The notes beneath the pieces were generated by a model, which worked only from the letters and a program-made list of their open reading frames with translations, ran no database searches and was not told the origin of the DNA. A program made the translations under genes and the position numbers. Shown here in pieces: positions 29,967 through 40,406 of a DNA stretch of 64,000 nucleotides. This DNA comes from Lithodes maja. Its lineage: Eukaryota; Arthropoda; Malacostraca; Decapoda; Lithodidae. Where the stretch lies: the NCBI GenBank assembly GCA_037953745.1, contig JBAKBP010007389.1, forward strand, positions 36,426 through 100,425. Reading direction: 5' to 3'. The first letter of the stretch is position 1. The number at the start of each line of letters is the position of its first letter.

Positions 29967-30072
29967 GGAGACCAACTTATGGGCTTCCAATCACACTTTT
30001 CTGATACGTTACCTGTCTGTGAATCTTGATAAACCATATGTACCTTGTGTAGCTTTACGGCAAAAGTTCTAA
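29963..30072 (+). pseudogene. DIRS-0 tyrosine recombinase, C-terminal part
   Basis: Reading through one TTAA from 24769 continues the recombinase in the same frame. The text KETNLWASNHTFLIRYLSV holds the W.S...F...YL signature, with the catalytic Tyr at codon 30010-30012, then YVPCVALRQKF and a stop at 30070-30072. PCVAL near the end is common in DIRS recombinases. This 34-codon piece is too short to notice alone; its identity rests on joining across the TTAA cassette. Confidence 0.8.
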
Positions 30073-30530
30073 AGTAAGATTTGGTGCTATGTTGAGAAAG
30101 GGGGGGTGGGGGTCGAGTTGAGACCCTCTCTAAGCCTTACGTGGTGACATATGCTGTGATAGGCACTATCCCAAATGTTTTACTGTGATAAATACTATCA
30201 AATTTATTTTAATTTCTAAGACTATCATTAGTCATTAGGATGCAATATTTGTGTACTTGTATTTTTGTAATATTATGTACAGTTAGTTTTGAATTTTACC
30301 ATATCCTATTTGTATAGTTTATGTAGTACATTATGGCCACAAGTCTCTATCAAGGCTTAGGCCTAGTGTAAACAGGAATAATTTTGAATTATGCTACCTG
30401 TTGCCAACCACCTGTTCTATTTGTTATTAAATCATAGATCTGAACAAGTGTGTTCCACTCATCCGTTGTAGTTTGTTAGTGGTTTTGAATATTTATCACG
30501 AATGTCCCCCCTCCAGTCTTGAGATATCAA
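30073..30530 (+). other. DIRS-0 3' untranslated region
   Basis: AT-rich sequence between the recombinase stop and the ICR. It contains a G-run (30101-30112) at a position comparable with the G tract after the recombinase of DIRS-2. No gene seen. Confidence 0.55.
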
Positions 30531-31030
30531 GCATGTCATCAATGATGGAGGGGCCACTAATAAATTATATAGGTCTGAGTCCTGAAGGGAAGAAGGATAA
30601 CCTAATATTTAGTAGTGGCCCCGGAATCATTGACGATTCTGGCCCTCCCTTCCATCCCCTTCCCATTCGTTCTAATGTCTGTGTTAATCTTGGTATATCA
30701 GTAAGGGCAAAGCGATGCGCAGCTAGCGGGGAAGCGATGCTAAGAAACATCTGAACTGCGGGAAGCGTAGTACGGATACAGATCTGATTTATTATTATTA
30801 TTTTATTTTTTACTAGTTTTCTCTTAGTGGTAACTGCATCATAAGGACGAGTCCGTAAGTATTTTGATAGTACGCTTACAATCATATGGATTCTCTTTCT
30901 CCTGGGCGGGTGTTTTGAACGGCGTGCGGGTTCAAAGAGTGCCATAACTTAATTAGGCATGTCGTCAATGATTCCGGGGCCACTACTAAATATTAGGTTT
31001 TCCTTCTTCCCTTCGGGACTCGAACCTATA
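30531..31030 (+). repeat. DIRS-0 ICR and right inverted terminal repeat
   Basis: ICR at about 30531-30645. Its first half (CATCAATGATGGAGGGGCC ...) is the exact complement of the left edge of DIRS-5 at 59022-59060. Its second half (GGTCTGAGTCCTGAAGGG ... TAGTAGTGGCCCCGGAATC) is the complement of the outer edge of the right repeat, which ends GACTCGAACCTATA at 31030. The interior GTGCCATAACTTAATTAGGC also matches the DIRS-5 left repeat in complement. DIRS-0 and DIRS-5 therefore belong to one terminal family. Confidence 0.72.
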
Positions 31031-32179
31031 ATATATTATTGTAAATTAAACTGATTATGTCACTGAAGTATCTACTGTACTACTGTTTCATAAAAAGTGT
31101 TCACATTATCATTTTATCTACTAAGGGAGTCACACACAAGCAATTTAATGTTTACATTTTAATGGCCAACAATTTCCTGGTAAGATTTTTAGGATACTAT
31201 GAATGGGTATCAGAAGCTAAACTGAAGATAAATAAATTTAAGTGCCCCAATATTATAAAAGCTAAACACAAGCTGTCAGACCAGAGTTGAGGAAAAACCA
31301 CTTGTGTGATACAAGCCTTACAAAAAATCTAAAGAGAATTACAAGTGCCAATTGTAAACAAATATATTCTGCTTACTGGAGAAAAACAAATATATTATAG
31401 ATATTCAATTATTGGTTAATATACAGGAGACGCAACAACGTGTTTTTCAGGTATATATTTTTTTGGTATTTTGATTTTGTTTTTGGTGTTTTAGTGGAAC
31501 CTAGTGATGACATTGAATGGGAATTAAGCATTTACCCATTATCCATCAATCTAAAGACACGCCCCCCCGATAGTGGGGAGGGCTATGAAGATCAGGGAAA
31601 TTGAGGGGTAAAAAGCGTATAGAACACGATAATACACATTTGTAACCAAAATTTGGCTCGGGTTTTGTCAATTTCCAGACCCATAAAACCCGACTTTTTG
31701 AAAACCCGAGCCAAGTTTTGACGAAACTTGGCTCGGATTTAACTAATTTAAAAATGAAAATAACACAGTAACCTTATTAACATGTTGGCTCGGGTTTTGT
31801 AAATTTCCATACCCATATAACCCGACATTTCGAAAACACGAGCCAAGTTTTGACGAAACTTGGCTCGGATTTTACTAATGTTCATGTTAAAATTACACAG
31901 TAACCCTAATGAAATCTTTGTTTGGGTTTTCATAGGGTTAACATTAGCCTAACCTAACGAAGTAAGAATGGGGTTAACATTAGCCTAACCTAACAACCTT
32001 ACCTAACCTAACCTAGTAAGAATGGGGTTAACATTAGCCTAACCTAACAACCTTACCTAACCTAACCTAGTATTATTGGTGGGGCTGCCGCCCCCACACC
32101 CCCGCTGGTTGGGTACTGGCTGAAAAACTTTTTGTTTTACAGTAGGCCTATGTATTTTATTTTATTTTTGTTCTACCTT
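31031..32179. other. Unassigned stretch with hairpins and TTAGG-type repeats
   Basis: No supportable gene. A 77-codon frame at 31057-31290 has no recognisable motif. Two copies of a unit of about 130 bp (31655-31745 and 31787-31880) each contain a 13+13 bp hairpin built from CGAGCCAAGTTT and its complement around TGACG. From 31936 to 32071, TTAGCCTAACCTAAC and TTACCTAACCTAACCTAG alternate in three larger units; the complement is TTAGG, the common arthropod telomere repeat. This could be single-copy flanking DNA between DIRS-0 and DIRS-3. Confidence 0.5.
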
Positions 32180-32525
32180 ATTGGGAGGTTTAACGACCCT
32201 CCCAATACCAAATGAGGTAAACCTCGGTCGTAGCCTCGGAGTATCCAACGTAGAGCTATATACTTATCGTATAATTTTGCTCCGCTCTAGAGCGGGCAAT
32301 TATCTAAATCACTAGCGCGATAAAAACGATAACATCTAGAGTAGCACCTTACTCTCTCTACTAGGTACGTTGTACATACTTTGGAGGCCACTATTTGAAA
32401 AGGAAAATAAGAAAATATTGATGAGAAAGAAGAGAAAATTACAGGATTTTAGGCCATCCTATCTGGCTCCTTCAGCCGTCTTGACGGATCCACCCCACTA
32501 CCCGACAGGGTTCATTGGGCATTCC
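32180..32525 (-). repeat. DIRS-3 right inverted terminal repeat
   Basis: Starts ATTGGGAGGTTTAACGACCC, whose GGGAGG and CCCTCCC arms can fold back. Then CCAAATGAGGTAAACC and a stretch of about 290 bp complementary to 57511-57800, including CCGCTCTAGAGCGG at about 32283-32296 and CTTGACGGATCCACC. It is longer than the left repeat by the hairpin tip. Confidence 0.75.
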
Positions 32526-32590
32526 CGGTATCAAGTCACAAGAGACAAGATTGGATGGGCAGGGGTACGGCGCGAGGGCGGGATACTATG

Positions 32591-32701
32591 ACGTTGGATA
32601 CTCCGAGGCTACGACCAAATAGGAGGTTTACCTCATTTGGTATTGGGAGGGTCGTTAAACCTCCCAATTTAGTAGTAGCCTCTACGTTCCAACATAGAGC
32701 T
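32591..32701 (-). repeat. DIRS-3 internal complementary region
   Basis: The first part (ACGTTGGATACTCCGAGGC ... GTCGTTAAACCTCCC) is the complement of the right terminal edge at 32180-32270. The second part (AATTTAGTAGTAGCC ...) equals the outer 37 bp of the left repeat in complement to 57775-57811. It includes six extra bases (CTATTT) missing from the right repeat at about 32230. Confidence 0.75.
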
Positions 32702-33399
32702 AGAGTACCAAATTGGAGGCGGACATACAAGCTGAAAACACAAACTTTAGCCCTTAGGAAATATCATGACCATGGAAAGACCGACTTAAACAAGAGAGTT
32801 TATAGAAAGAGTGTACTGACAGGTGCATATCAAGAGAGGTCAAGTACAGTCAAGTCTTATGCCATGGGATAACTAACCTAAGACAAAGAATGCTGCATTT
32901 CATCATAAAATATGAAGTCCAGGTTGCTGCACCCCCCCCCCCCCCCCCCCCCTTCCTTCCGGACGAAGGCAGGAAGACCCAGAACGTAATGAGTAAATAC
33001 TGACATACGTCGAAGAGGAGGACCGTACAGGGGGCGACGAGAAAAGACATGAGCATACACAGTGACCAGCACTGAAAGCCATGAGAAAAGTTCAGTGGTA
33101 TGAGGCCAAGACCTACCAACAGAACGTAGTATACTTTAAGACGAGAAATTATATCAAAATCTTAACCTAGTTATTAATCCTTTAACTTAGGTGCAAGTAT
33201 GGGTATAGTGCAATACCTCCCCCCCCCCCCCCCCTCCCCCAATAAAAGAAGGATAAGAGACCGAAGGAACACTGCAGGTAGACCCTGAGTGAACCTGCTG
33301 GCCCAACACACGACAAGGACGTCCCGGCCTGCCTGTGGACATGGCCAGAGAGGAGGAGACAAACGTGGTGGGGGAAGACCAAAGCCCCGTGTCGGCAAC
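32702..33399 (-). other. DIRS-3 3' region with two C/G homopolymers
   Basis: No intact gene. C runs of about 22 (32931-32952) and 19 (33220-33238), which are G runs in the sense of the element, interrupt the sequence. The stretch 33200-33400 corresponds in position to the end of the recombinase and G tract of DIRS-2 (about 46990-47130). Frames through it are degenerate. Confidence 0.5.
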
Positions 33400-34060
33400 G
33401 TTCGGTCGAGAAAGATTATGGAAAATCTGAACGTAGCAGCGTACGAACGGACAACATGAGCTGCGTCCAGAACGTAAGGGTTACTGGCCCGAAACTACCG
33501 ACACAGGCGAAGTCCCACAGCACGTCGATCTAGTCTCCTACAGGTCGTAGGCGCCACCCGTAAAGGCATCCCCGACACTGGCCCGGTCGAGTACACATAC
33601 GGATGCAGGGTTTGAGCCGGGTATAACGGATGATGAACCCTACCATGTTTGAAAACTGGTACAGGAAAAGCATAAAAACGGGAGTGTCGCGTACGGTTGT
33701 AGCAACCAAACGAACAGACGGAGCCAAAGTAACTGACTCAAGGACGGGAGAACGATGTAAGGAATGTCGGTCCCTAGACCTGGCAGTCATCGCTGGGGAC
33801 TCCTGCACCCGTCACCAAAGCCATAAAGAACAATGTCATGTCACGGAAGTGTTCAGGCGTGGGGTAATGAGCGTAAGAGGCAGACAAGAGCAGTTTGAGA
33901 GCCTCCGCCAGAAACCACTGAGGAGGAAGCTGACGCGGCGTCGGACGAAGCATAAAGCAGGATCGCAAAAAGAACCCAAGTCCTAGGGAGGAATGACCAA
34001 CCCCGTGAAAGTCTCAAACGGTACCCGAATGGCCGACAGGCGGTTCGTAAGAGTGGTGCA
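33400..34060 (-). pseudogene. DIRS-3 tyrosine recombinase, degenerate
   Basis: The DIRS recombinase motif LRPTPRQLPPQWFLAEAL is at about 33895-33950, followed by FRDMTLFFMALVTGAG (33800-33850). In DIRS-2 the same position reads LVTLATGVRLSALAAL with the catalytic Arg; here Gly (GGA) stands where Arg is expected. Downstream, frames resemble the LFV..FS...I.RYT linker (33605-33700). Frameshifts separate the pieces and I do not find a clear His-x-x-Arg box. Inactive. Confidence 0.65.
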
Positions 34061-34945
34061 GATGTTGGGACGCTTCTCAATATTAACAAATGGAGGTAGT
34101 GAAACACGAACGCCACCGACGGTCGCGTCCGTGATGGGTAGGGAACCAAGAAGGAAAACCGCATCAGTGAGATCCGTAAGTCTGCCATGTAAAATGAATC
34201 CAGGGGAGAGGATTTGACATTCAAAGAACGACTATACTTAGGCATCCACCCTGCCACACAACATCTACGACGTGAAGGCGAACGAGGTCCCTAGGACACC
34301 AATCGATACCAAGAGGAAATCGGAGATCGCTAGGGGAATTGGACTCGGGTACCACCGCTTCAGCCGAGCGGACCAGGCTTGGGCCGGCCGGATGGGCGCG
34401 ACAACCAAACGAAGCACTGGTACCCTCTCAGCCTGTGGAGGACGTTGCACGTCAAAAAGGGCGGCGGTTGGTGGAACACACATAAACCGACCGCCACCTG
34501 CGCCAGTCCTTGCTGAACGCGACCGGTACCTCCGCCGGAGGAGTAATCCAGCGGTACAGGAACACAGGCAACCCGGTCGCCTCGCATGAGGTGAACCAGG
34601 CCACCTGTGGAACACTCCAGGAGGCCGCTAGGTCGTCGAACACGGTGTGTTGGGAATACCATACTACCCGGGCGCTCAGTCCTTTCGACAGATCATCCGC
34701 CCATAGGGCGGCAGGCCTGGGCAGGGAGGTTGTATGCAGTGTGACGGGCTCCCGAGCCTCGTCCAGAGCCACATGTATGGCATGAACCGGACGGAGGAGT
34801 CGGGAATCGTCGGCGATATGGGGAAGGAGAGCAACGTCACACCGTCGTTTCGGCGTCCTCGGAAACCGCGAGGATGCCCGAACGAGGCACAGGAGGAAAG
34901 GCGGCCTGGCGCCACGGAGACAGCAGAGGTAAGGGGACGCATGGC
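34061..34945 (-). pseudogene. DIRS-3 RNase H-like and following region
   Basis: Motifs aligned with DIRS-2 by eye: LHTTSLPRPAALWADDLSKG and HTVFDDLAASW (34590-34730) parallel LHASSLPGPATLWAAALSWG and RTVFADLAAS in DIRS-2 (45585-45700). RPAQAWSARLKRW (34355-34395) parallels WPARVWSARLPRW. Several frames are used, so it is broken. The RT core that should precede this region on the - strand is not found: gag-like sequence follows directly upstream at 35000. Confidence 0.6.
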
Positions 34946-34999
34946 GCGTACCCCTTACGAAGTGTGGAATCCAATGGAAGTGGTCCTTGACAGAGAGAG

Positions 35000-35420
35000 C
35001 AATTCCCGACTACATAGTGCAGAGGCGAGACCTCGCCTCATCCGTGTCCGGGTAAGGAGGACGAGACACAAAGGAGAATACCCACGAGCCACGATCTATA
35101 CCTCCGAGGGTGAAAACCATCGCGGCCGTAGCATGAGATAAGGGGAGGACACTCCCTACGTCCAACGGGCATGGCAGGATGGACACACCCATGGTGTGCG
35201 CAGGAAGGAAGTGATATCCTCCTCGCAATCGGAAAGGAAAAAGATACTGCCGGCCCATGTAGGAAGCCCAGGAATTGTGTGTAAGCACAATAATGTGAAA
35301 AACCGGTAAATCCGTGACAGGAGATTACCCCCTTCCCTTGTGTAGGAAGGAAAGGACGAAAAAGGAGGACCCTTCGAACGGAGGGCTATACAGGAGGATA
35401 ATTCACGGGTGCACAAATAC
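35000..35420 (-). pseudogene. DIRS-3 gag N-terminal region, second (B) copy
   Basis: Homologous in layout to 55240-55560 (copy A): an ACTC..CATGGTGTGCGC..GCAGG stretch, PSCHARW and LRPRWFSP in broken frames, where copy A has CARHGCARP and YCRDGFTP. The Cys/His cluster is lost. It adjoins leader B. Confidence 0.5.
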
Positions 35421-36068
35421 TGGAAGAAAACTCCCGAAAATTAACAGGCACAAGGGTCGAAGGACGCACAAAAGTGCTCACTACACCTCGAAAATGGAGT
35501 ACCTTTCATGAAAGTGAGTATCCCCCCCCCCCCCCCCCCCCCTGGGCGAGGCGAGGGGTGAAGAGGGACGCGGAGGGTCAGGGAGAGACCAGGCGAACCA
35601 GCAAGAGCAAGAACCCCGAAAAAACCCCGGTCAGAAAAGACCAAGGGGCAGGTGCAAATCCCCAGAAGGAAGGCATGAAAGCCTTATAATTGAAGAGGAT
35701 AATAAGAATACCCAAAGGGTGAAGGCACTGAAGAGGAGAAGACGCCTCTTCTCCACTCTACCATCAGAGTAGAGTGGGAGCACAGTCTAATAAAAAAGAG
35801 AAGTCCGTGAACCACTGCAACTGAGTCCCTATCCAGAGGTAAAGCAAAGCACCCTAGCACCGACCCAGAGTGGAGTGGTCCAGAATGGTCCCCTCCGCTC
35901 CGGGGCGGAAATCCGCTCTGGAGCGGAATGTAGGAGGAAGGGCCCTCGCCGCCCTGGAGCGGAAATGGAAGCTGCGCACCAGAGCGGAGAGCGTTGCACG
36001 CTGCAGGAGCGGCCCAGGAGGCCGAGGGAGGCAATGGAGCGAGATGGTGCCAGTAGGAAGATGAATGA

Positions 36069-36489
36069 GCTAGCCTATGGAGGCAAATGTGCTGTACCTA
36101 GTATCAGTGCATTACCACAAAGCCCACCGAAATGCCCAAAAAAATACCCTCATTGTTCCCTGATTAAATAACACTGTATGAATATTCCCATATTCAAAAT
36201 ATGTTACAGGGGGACAATGCCTAGTGAGTTCACTGCTCAATAGGTGGCGTTCTGAGAGTGAGGGTCTGAGTCTGGAGGGTGAGACGGTGAAGCACTTGGG
36301 CGAAGCAACCGGCCGCTTCAGAGATGGAGCTGCTTCGAGCCATGATGGTTGCTTCACATGTCTCACTCCCCAGACTGGAACAAGACCTCACGGGCTTCAC
36401 CGTGTTGAGCGGTGGAATGTACAGGCTCTCAGCCTATGCCCGAGAGGGAGTAGTTGGAATATAGAAAAAAAAAAAAAAAAAAAAAAAAA
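36069..36489 (+). mobile_element. Poly-A-tailed retroposed insertion in leader B
   Basis: An insert of about 420 bp ending in 22 A (36468-36489), different in composition from the surrounding leader. The sequence just before it and just after the A tract is the same stretch of about 33 bp with four differences (GGAGCGAGA ... GCCAGTAG ... AGATGAATGA at about 36036-36068 and 36491-36523), which looks like a diverged target duplication. The source is unknown; no coding motif is recognised. Confidence 0.45.
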
Positions 36490-37497
36490 GGGAGCGAGAC
36501 AGAGCCAGTAGTAAGATGAATGACTGCAACGGAGGGCCCATCCAGAGGCAAGGCAAAGTCCACCGAGAACCGACCCAGAGTGGAGGGGGCCCCGAACGGC
36601 CCGCTCCGCGCTGGGGCGGAAATCCCGCTCTGGAGCAGAAATTAAGCTCCGCTCCAGAGCGGAGAGCGGCATAGGACAGGTGAGGAACCGGGATGGTGTC
36701 AGGAGAAGTATGGAAGAGAACTGGCCAAGAGCGGGAATTTCCGCTCGAGGGCGGGGCAGATGTAGTGCAGTCGGATGGGAGAGGCCTGAGGCATCAGGAA
36801 GGGTGAAAGGGAAAACACCCAAGAGTTCCGTCAGAAGAGACTAGCAGGACAGCTGACGTGGAAGCATCCACGGAAATAAAAAGACAGTCACTGCTCCAGA
36901 GCGTATCTTCCGCTCCAGAGCGGAGGCGCCGCACCAGGGAGGAGCGGGCGTAGGGTAGCCAAACGTCAGAGGCCCGTAGGTACCAGTAAAGGCGAAAGGC
37001 CAGGAACATCCAAGAGTCCCAAAAGAATTGTCTAGCACGATAGCCGACGTGGGAGCTTCCCTGGGTAAAAACATCAGATATGTACATCCAAGCGTCCCAA
37101 CTGAATGGTCTAGCATCACAGCTGACGTGGGAGCGTCCGTGGGTAAAGAACAGAGGCAAAGCATAGGCCCGACCGAGAGGAGGAGAGAGCCCACCCTAGG
37201 GCGGAACGGGCCCCGTGAGGCCCTAGCCCAGACGCCAGAGGCCCGTAATAAAAACATTCCCAACTGAAGTGGAGAGGCCTAAAGGGTCCCGCCCAGCAAA
37301 GCCAAAGACACCGTTGAAGGACGTCAGGCAGATTGCAGTAATAAAGGGAGCGGTCTTATAAGAGAATGTGTCTAGTCATAGGACCGACCTGGAGCGGGAG
37401 TCATCCACGCACCAGGGCGGAGCGAGCTGAGTACAGCCTGTCCGAGAGACCTGCGGCACCGGGGAGGGTGGAAGGAAAAAGACATCCCAAGGGATTG

Positions 37498-37835
37498 GTG
37501 AGCACAATGGAGGTTAAGACTGTCTCTCAGGAACCTCAAGGTAGTGGGGAGCTCAATGTAGGGAAGACTGTGCCTGAGGAACCGCAAGGGATGAGCAAGG
37601 TCAAAGTAGGTGAAGACTGTGTCTCAGGAACTCAAGGTATTGGTGAGCTCAATGTAGGGTAAGACCGTGTCGCAGGAACCTCAAGGTACAGGAGAGCGCA
37701 ATGTAGGTGAAGACCGTGCCTCAGGAACCTCAAGGTATTGGTGAGTTCAATATAGGTGAAGACTGCGGCTCAGGAACTCAAGGTATTGGTGAGTTCAATG
37801 GAGGGTAAGACTGTGTCTCAGGAGCTGGAAGCAGA
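37498..37835 (-). repeat. Tandem repeat of 48-50 bp, about seven units
   Basis: Units contain GACTGTGTCTCAGGAACTC, AAGGTATTGGTGAG and TTCAATGTAGGG, with slight length variation. Two further units lie at the homologous place in leader A (about 56640-56740). No coding role is apparent. Confidence 0.75.
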
Positions 37836-37863
37836 CAAAAACAGGTGCCCTGCAAGAAGGTTT

Positions 37864-39663
37864 TGTTACGATCGGGTCTCGTATAAATCAGTGGCTCTTA
37901 TACATTGGACTAGACTGGCATAAATGCAACAACGGAAACGCTAGATCCAACCCCTGATATATAATCCCGTCAAACAAAGAACACATATACCCTCCAGAGT
38001 TATATCTGCGATAGTGGGGTATCTTAACTCTCAGTATCTATGTGCTTCTACTATAGGCTGATGTTCTCTGAAACAGCCTATTACCTATAACATATGGTTG
38101 CTTAGTTATGGTACACAAGGAAAAGATAGTTAACTTAATTAAATCACAAGAGTGATCTAATGCAAACAAGAAGAAGGTTTACTAAACGTTACTTTAATCA
38201 ATAATATCTGTCACTCCTTTATGAAAGAAAGTGTTGTAAAGTCCTCAAGCACCGAACAAGGAATCTTCTGAATAATGTCGGATGCTACTAAGAAGAACGT
38301 ATCGGAAATGGAACCACAAAATAGCAGGAGGCAGGACAATGCACGTGTAGGCTAAATACACAAAAAGGCTGGACCGATAATGTTATTGGACACAAGAATA
38401 TTATAAGCGGTGCAACAGTAATAATGCTCGCCACGAAAAAGTAGTACTCCTATTAACAAAACCGGTCTATGCTGGTTGTGTCTCTCTACAGCAACCTAGA
38501 CCTCAAAATGCTTGTGTAGAAAAAATGGGTATGCATAAAAGAGTATATGATCTAATCCAGCTAATGTCTACCCGGGTTAATAAAGTCTAGCTGGGATGCG
38601 CAAAGGTACAGAATTCTGGTGGAGCAAGGCAGCTCCTAGCCTAGTGTGGACCTTGGGTCTGTGCGGCCTGATTACGTTAATATGAAGGGGTGCTCTCTTG
38701 AGGATTCTCGATCACAAGTATCGAGTATCCTCCTGGCGACCCTCAAAAGTAAAAGCAAATAGAGTTAGAACAGTGTTGGGTGGATTAGGCAAGCAGCCCT
38801 CACGCACTACACAGTCTAAACTCCAAGGTACACAGACAAAAGATCCACCCAGGTAACCCACAGAATCCGTAGTGTCGTGCAGCTCAAAAGTAGCCTACAC
38901 ACAGTGAAAACACCAACAGCAAGGTACCTGATCCCTAGTCTAGCATTATTTAACCCTGTAGAAACATTAGTGATTGATGGAGACAGTCCGAGCAATACAA
39001 TCTCCCAAAAAGACAACGACTCTCTTCAACCTTAGCCTAGTACATAAGAAATGTGAGATCCAGCATATAATACAGTCTGGCCACCAATTCAAGGTGTGGG
39101 TGCAGAGAACCAGAGGGGGATTGATATTAATAAAAGGTGAGGAAGTAGTGGAAATGATAGAGGCAGTAGGAAAGAAAGATTCTAAGACAAGAGTGTGGAA
39201 CAGTTCATGGGAGATGCTAGAGTATGCTGTCTGGGAAGGATCTGACAAGGATATTCCCAGGGACCACCTCGCTGGAGTCCCAGTTCGCAGGAATGGCACG
39301 AGGGCGCGCGACAGTCGCCCAGTAGGCAGTGTTAGGCAGGAGGCAACGAATCCCACGAGGCCTATGTAAGGGGGCCAGCCACGTGCCACACTCACCACCA
39401 AGTCACACCACCTGGTCTCTCTCTCTCTCTCTCCCGCTCGCCTTTCCCATCATTCAACTACTTAACACAATACTTTCAATTGACTAAATAAAATAGAAAG
39501 GATTGTGACAGACGAAAATAAAGAACAGTTCTGAACTGTCTGCAACACAAGCTTTCTCGAGAAGGAAAGTACACAATGATAGGTAGACTGTAGCTACATT
39601 CTCTGCCCTGGCGAGTCCTAGCGAGTAAGCCATGCGGTTCTGGGGGAAGCGGTGAGCGTCACA
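37864..39663 (-). repeat. Gypsy 3' LTR (left copy)
   Basis: TGTTACG ... GTCACA on the + strand, so TGTGAC ... GTAACA in element sense. Nearly identical to 52378-54191, with only scattered substitutions and small indels, which implies a fairly recent insertion. It contains a (TC)n run (39418-39432). A + strand ORF (38974-39369) runs antisense to the element. Confidence 0.9.
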
Positions 39664-40106
39664 CCCACCCAAGATTTTTTAAGAGGCTCCAACTATGAGC
39701 TCTAAATCTGACACGCAGAACCCATACACAATTCGCCACTCCTAGCCACCCAGCGACAATGAAATGTAAAGCACAGTTCTCTTCAAAATAACACATTATA
39801 AAAATGAACAACCCTTCCCAACACAATAGATTAAATTACATAGTTATGCTCATAAGAGCGAGCTTCACTAGCCCAGCCTTCTGAGAGGAGTACAACTCAG
39901 AATTTCTGCTATAACATACTTAAACAAAATGTAACTATCAAAGAAAGAGTTTTTATAGGATTTTTATATTTTTAATATGTTTATGGCGGCTGCACTACAG
40001 GGGCAAGCCTAGTTTTTTCTTCTCTACCAACACAGCAACTCCTACTTTACGACCCAATACGCTGGGCTACACACGCGAGCCAACAAGCACCAGACGTAAA
40101 CATACT
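39664..40106 (-). other. Gypsy 3' untranslated region
   Basis: Lies between the DIRS-2 insertion point and the 3' LTR. No coding motif is seen, in particular no integrase, which supports the view that pol ends with RNase H in this element. Confidence 0.6.
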
Positions 40107-40406
40107 AATTTGTTAGTAGTCTTGGCAAATCCAACGTCAAGGCTATTAACCTAATTGCAATGACGACTTGTCTATTTTGACTGCTATGTCGTCATTCCAA
40201 CCGCGGTTAAAAAGAAAACGTCTAGTCTACTCCTTATCTTGCTCTAGGAGACGTTGTACATTAACCAAAACTACCACCGAAGGTGAAAAAAGCATAGAAG
40301 AGAAGAAAAAGGGGTTTACCTTAGTTACCGCTTAAGGCCCATCCCGTGTTCCGTCATGTGCAGATCCCTGTCGAACGTGCGCATGAGCGACCCTCTCTTG
40401 TTATCA
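40107..40406 (+). repeat. DIRS-2 left inverted terminal repeat
   Basis: Begins AATTTGTTAGTAGTCTTGG and continues for 300 bp as the near-identical complement of 47663-47970, up to CCTCTCTTGTTATCA. It lacks the hairpin tip that ends the right repeat. Confidence 0.82.

Larger units (their letters stand above)
3198..31030 (+). mobile_element. DIRS-0: old DIRS-type retrotransposon, split by insertions
   Basis: Tyrosine-recombinase retrotransposon whose parts lie in order on the + strand: RT (3198-3509), RNase H-like region (3510-4750), recombinase in three pieces (4758-5031, 24289-24769, 29963-30072), and right terminus with ICR (about 30530-31030). The gaps are a second DIRS (5032-24290) and a cassette of TTAA elements (24766-29966). 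The recombinase pieces join in order at a single TTAA, which shows that they are one gene. Its gag region and left terminal repeat are not seen; the left side stops at 3198 against TTAA-family sequence. Confidence 0.75.
35421..37863 (-). repeat. DIRS-3 leader B with palindrome array
   Basis: A long non-coding leader homologous to leader A. It contains a C20 run (35522-35541), a conserved GGTCAGAAAAGACCAAGG block (35630-35647), and many copies or variants of CCGCTCYRGAGCGG: for example at 35893, 35908, 35949, 36654 and 36909. It also holds a poly-A retroposon (about 36069-36489) and 48-50 bp tandem repeats (37500-37830), and ends at the Gypsy insertion (37860-37863, GTTT). Long ORFs here are chance products of the repeats. 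Confidence 0.65.

Noticed and set aside
31936..32071. A true telomere
   Set aside because: Only a few CCTAA units alternate with other sequence and DIRS-3 follows; at most interstitial.
34265..35288. Possible host gene from several overlapping - strand frames
   Set aside because: Motifs match DIRS RNase H-like and gag text in shifted frames.
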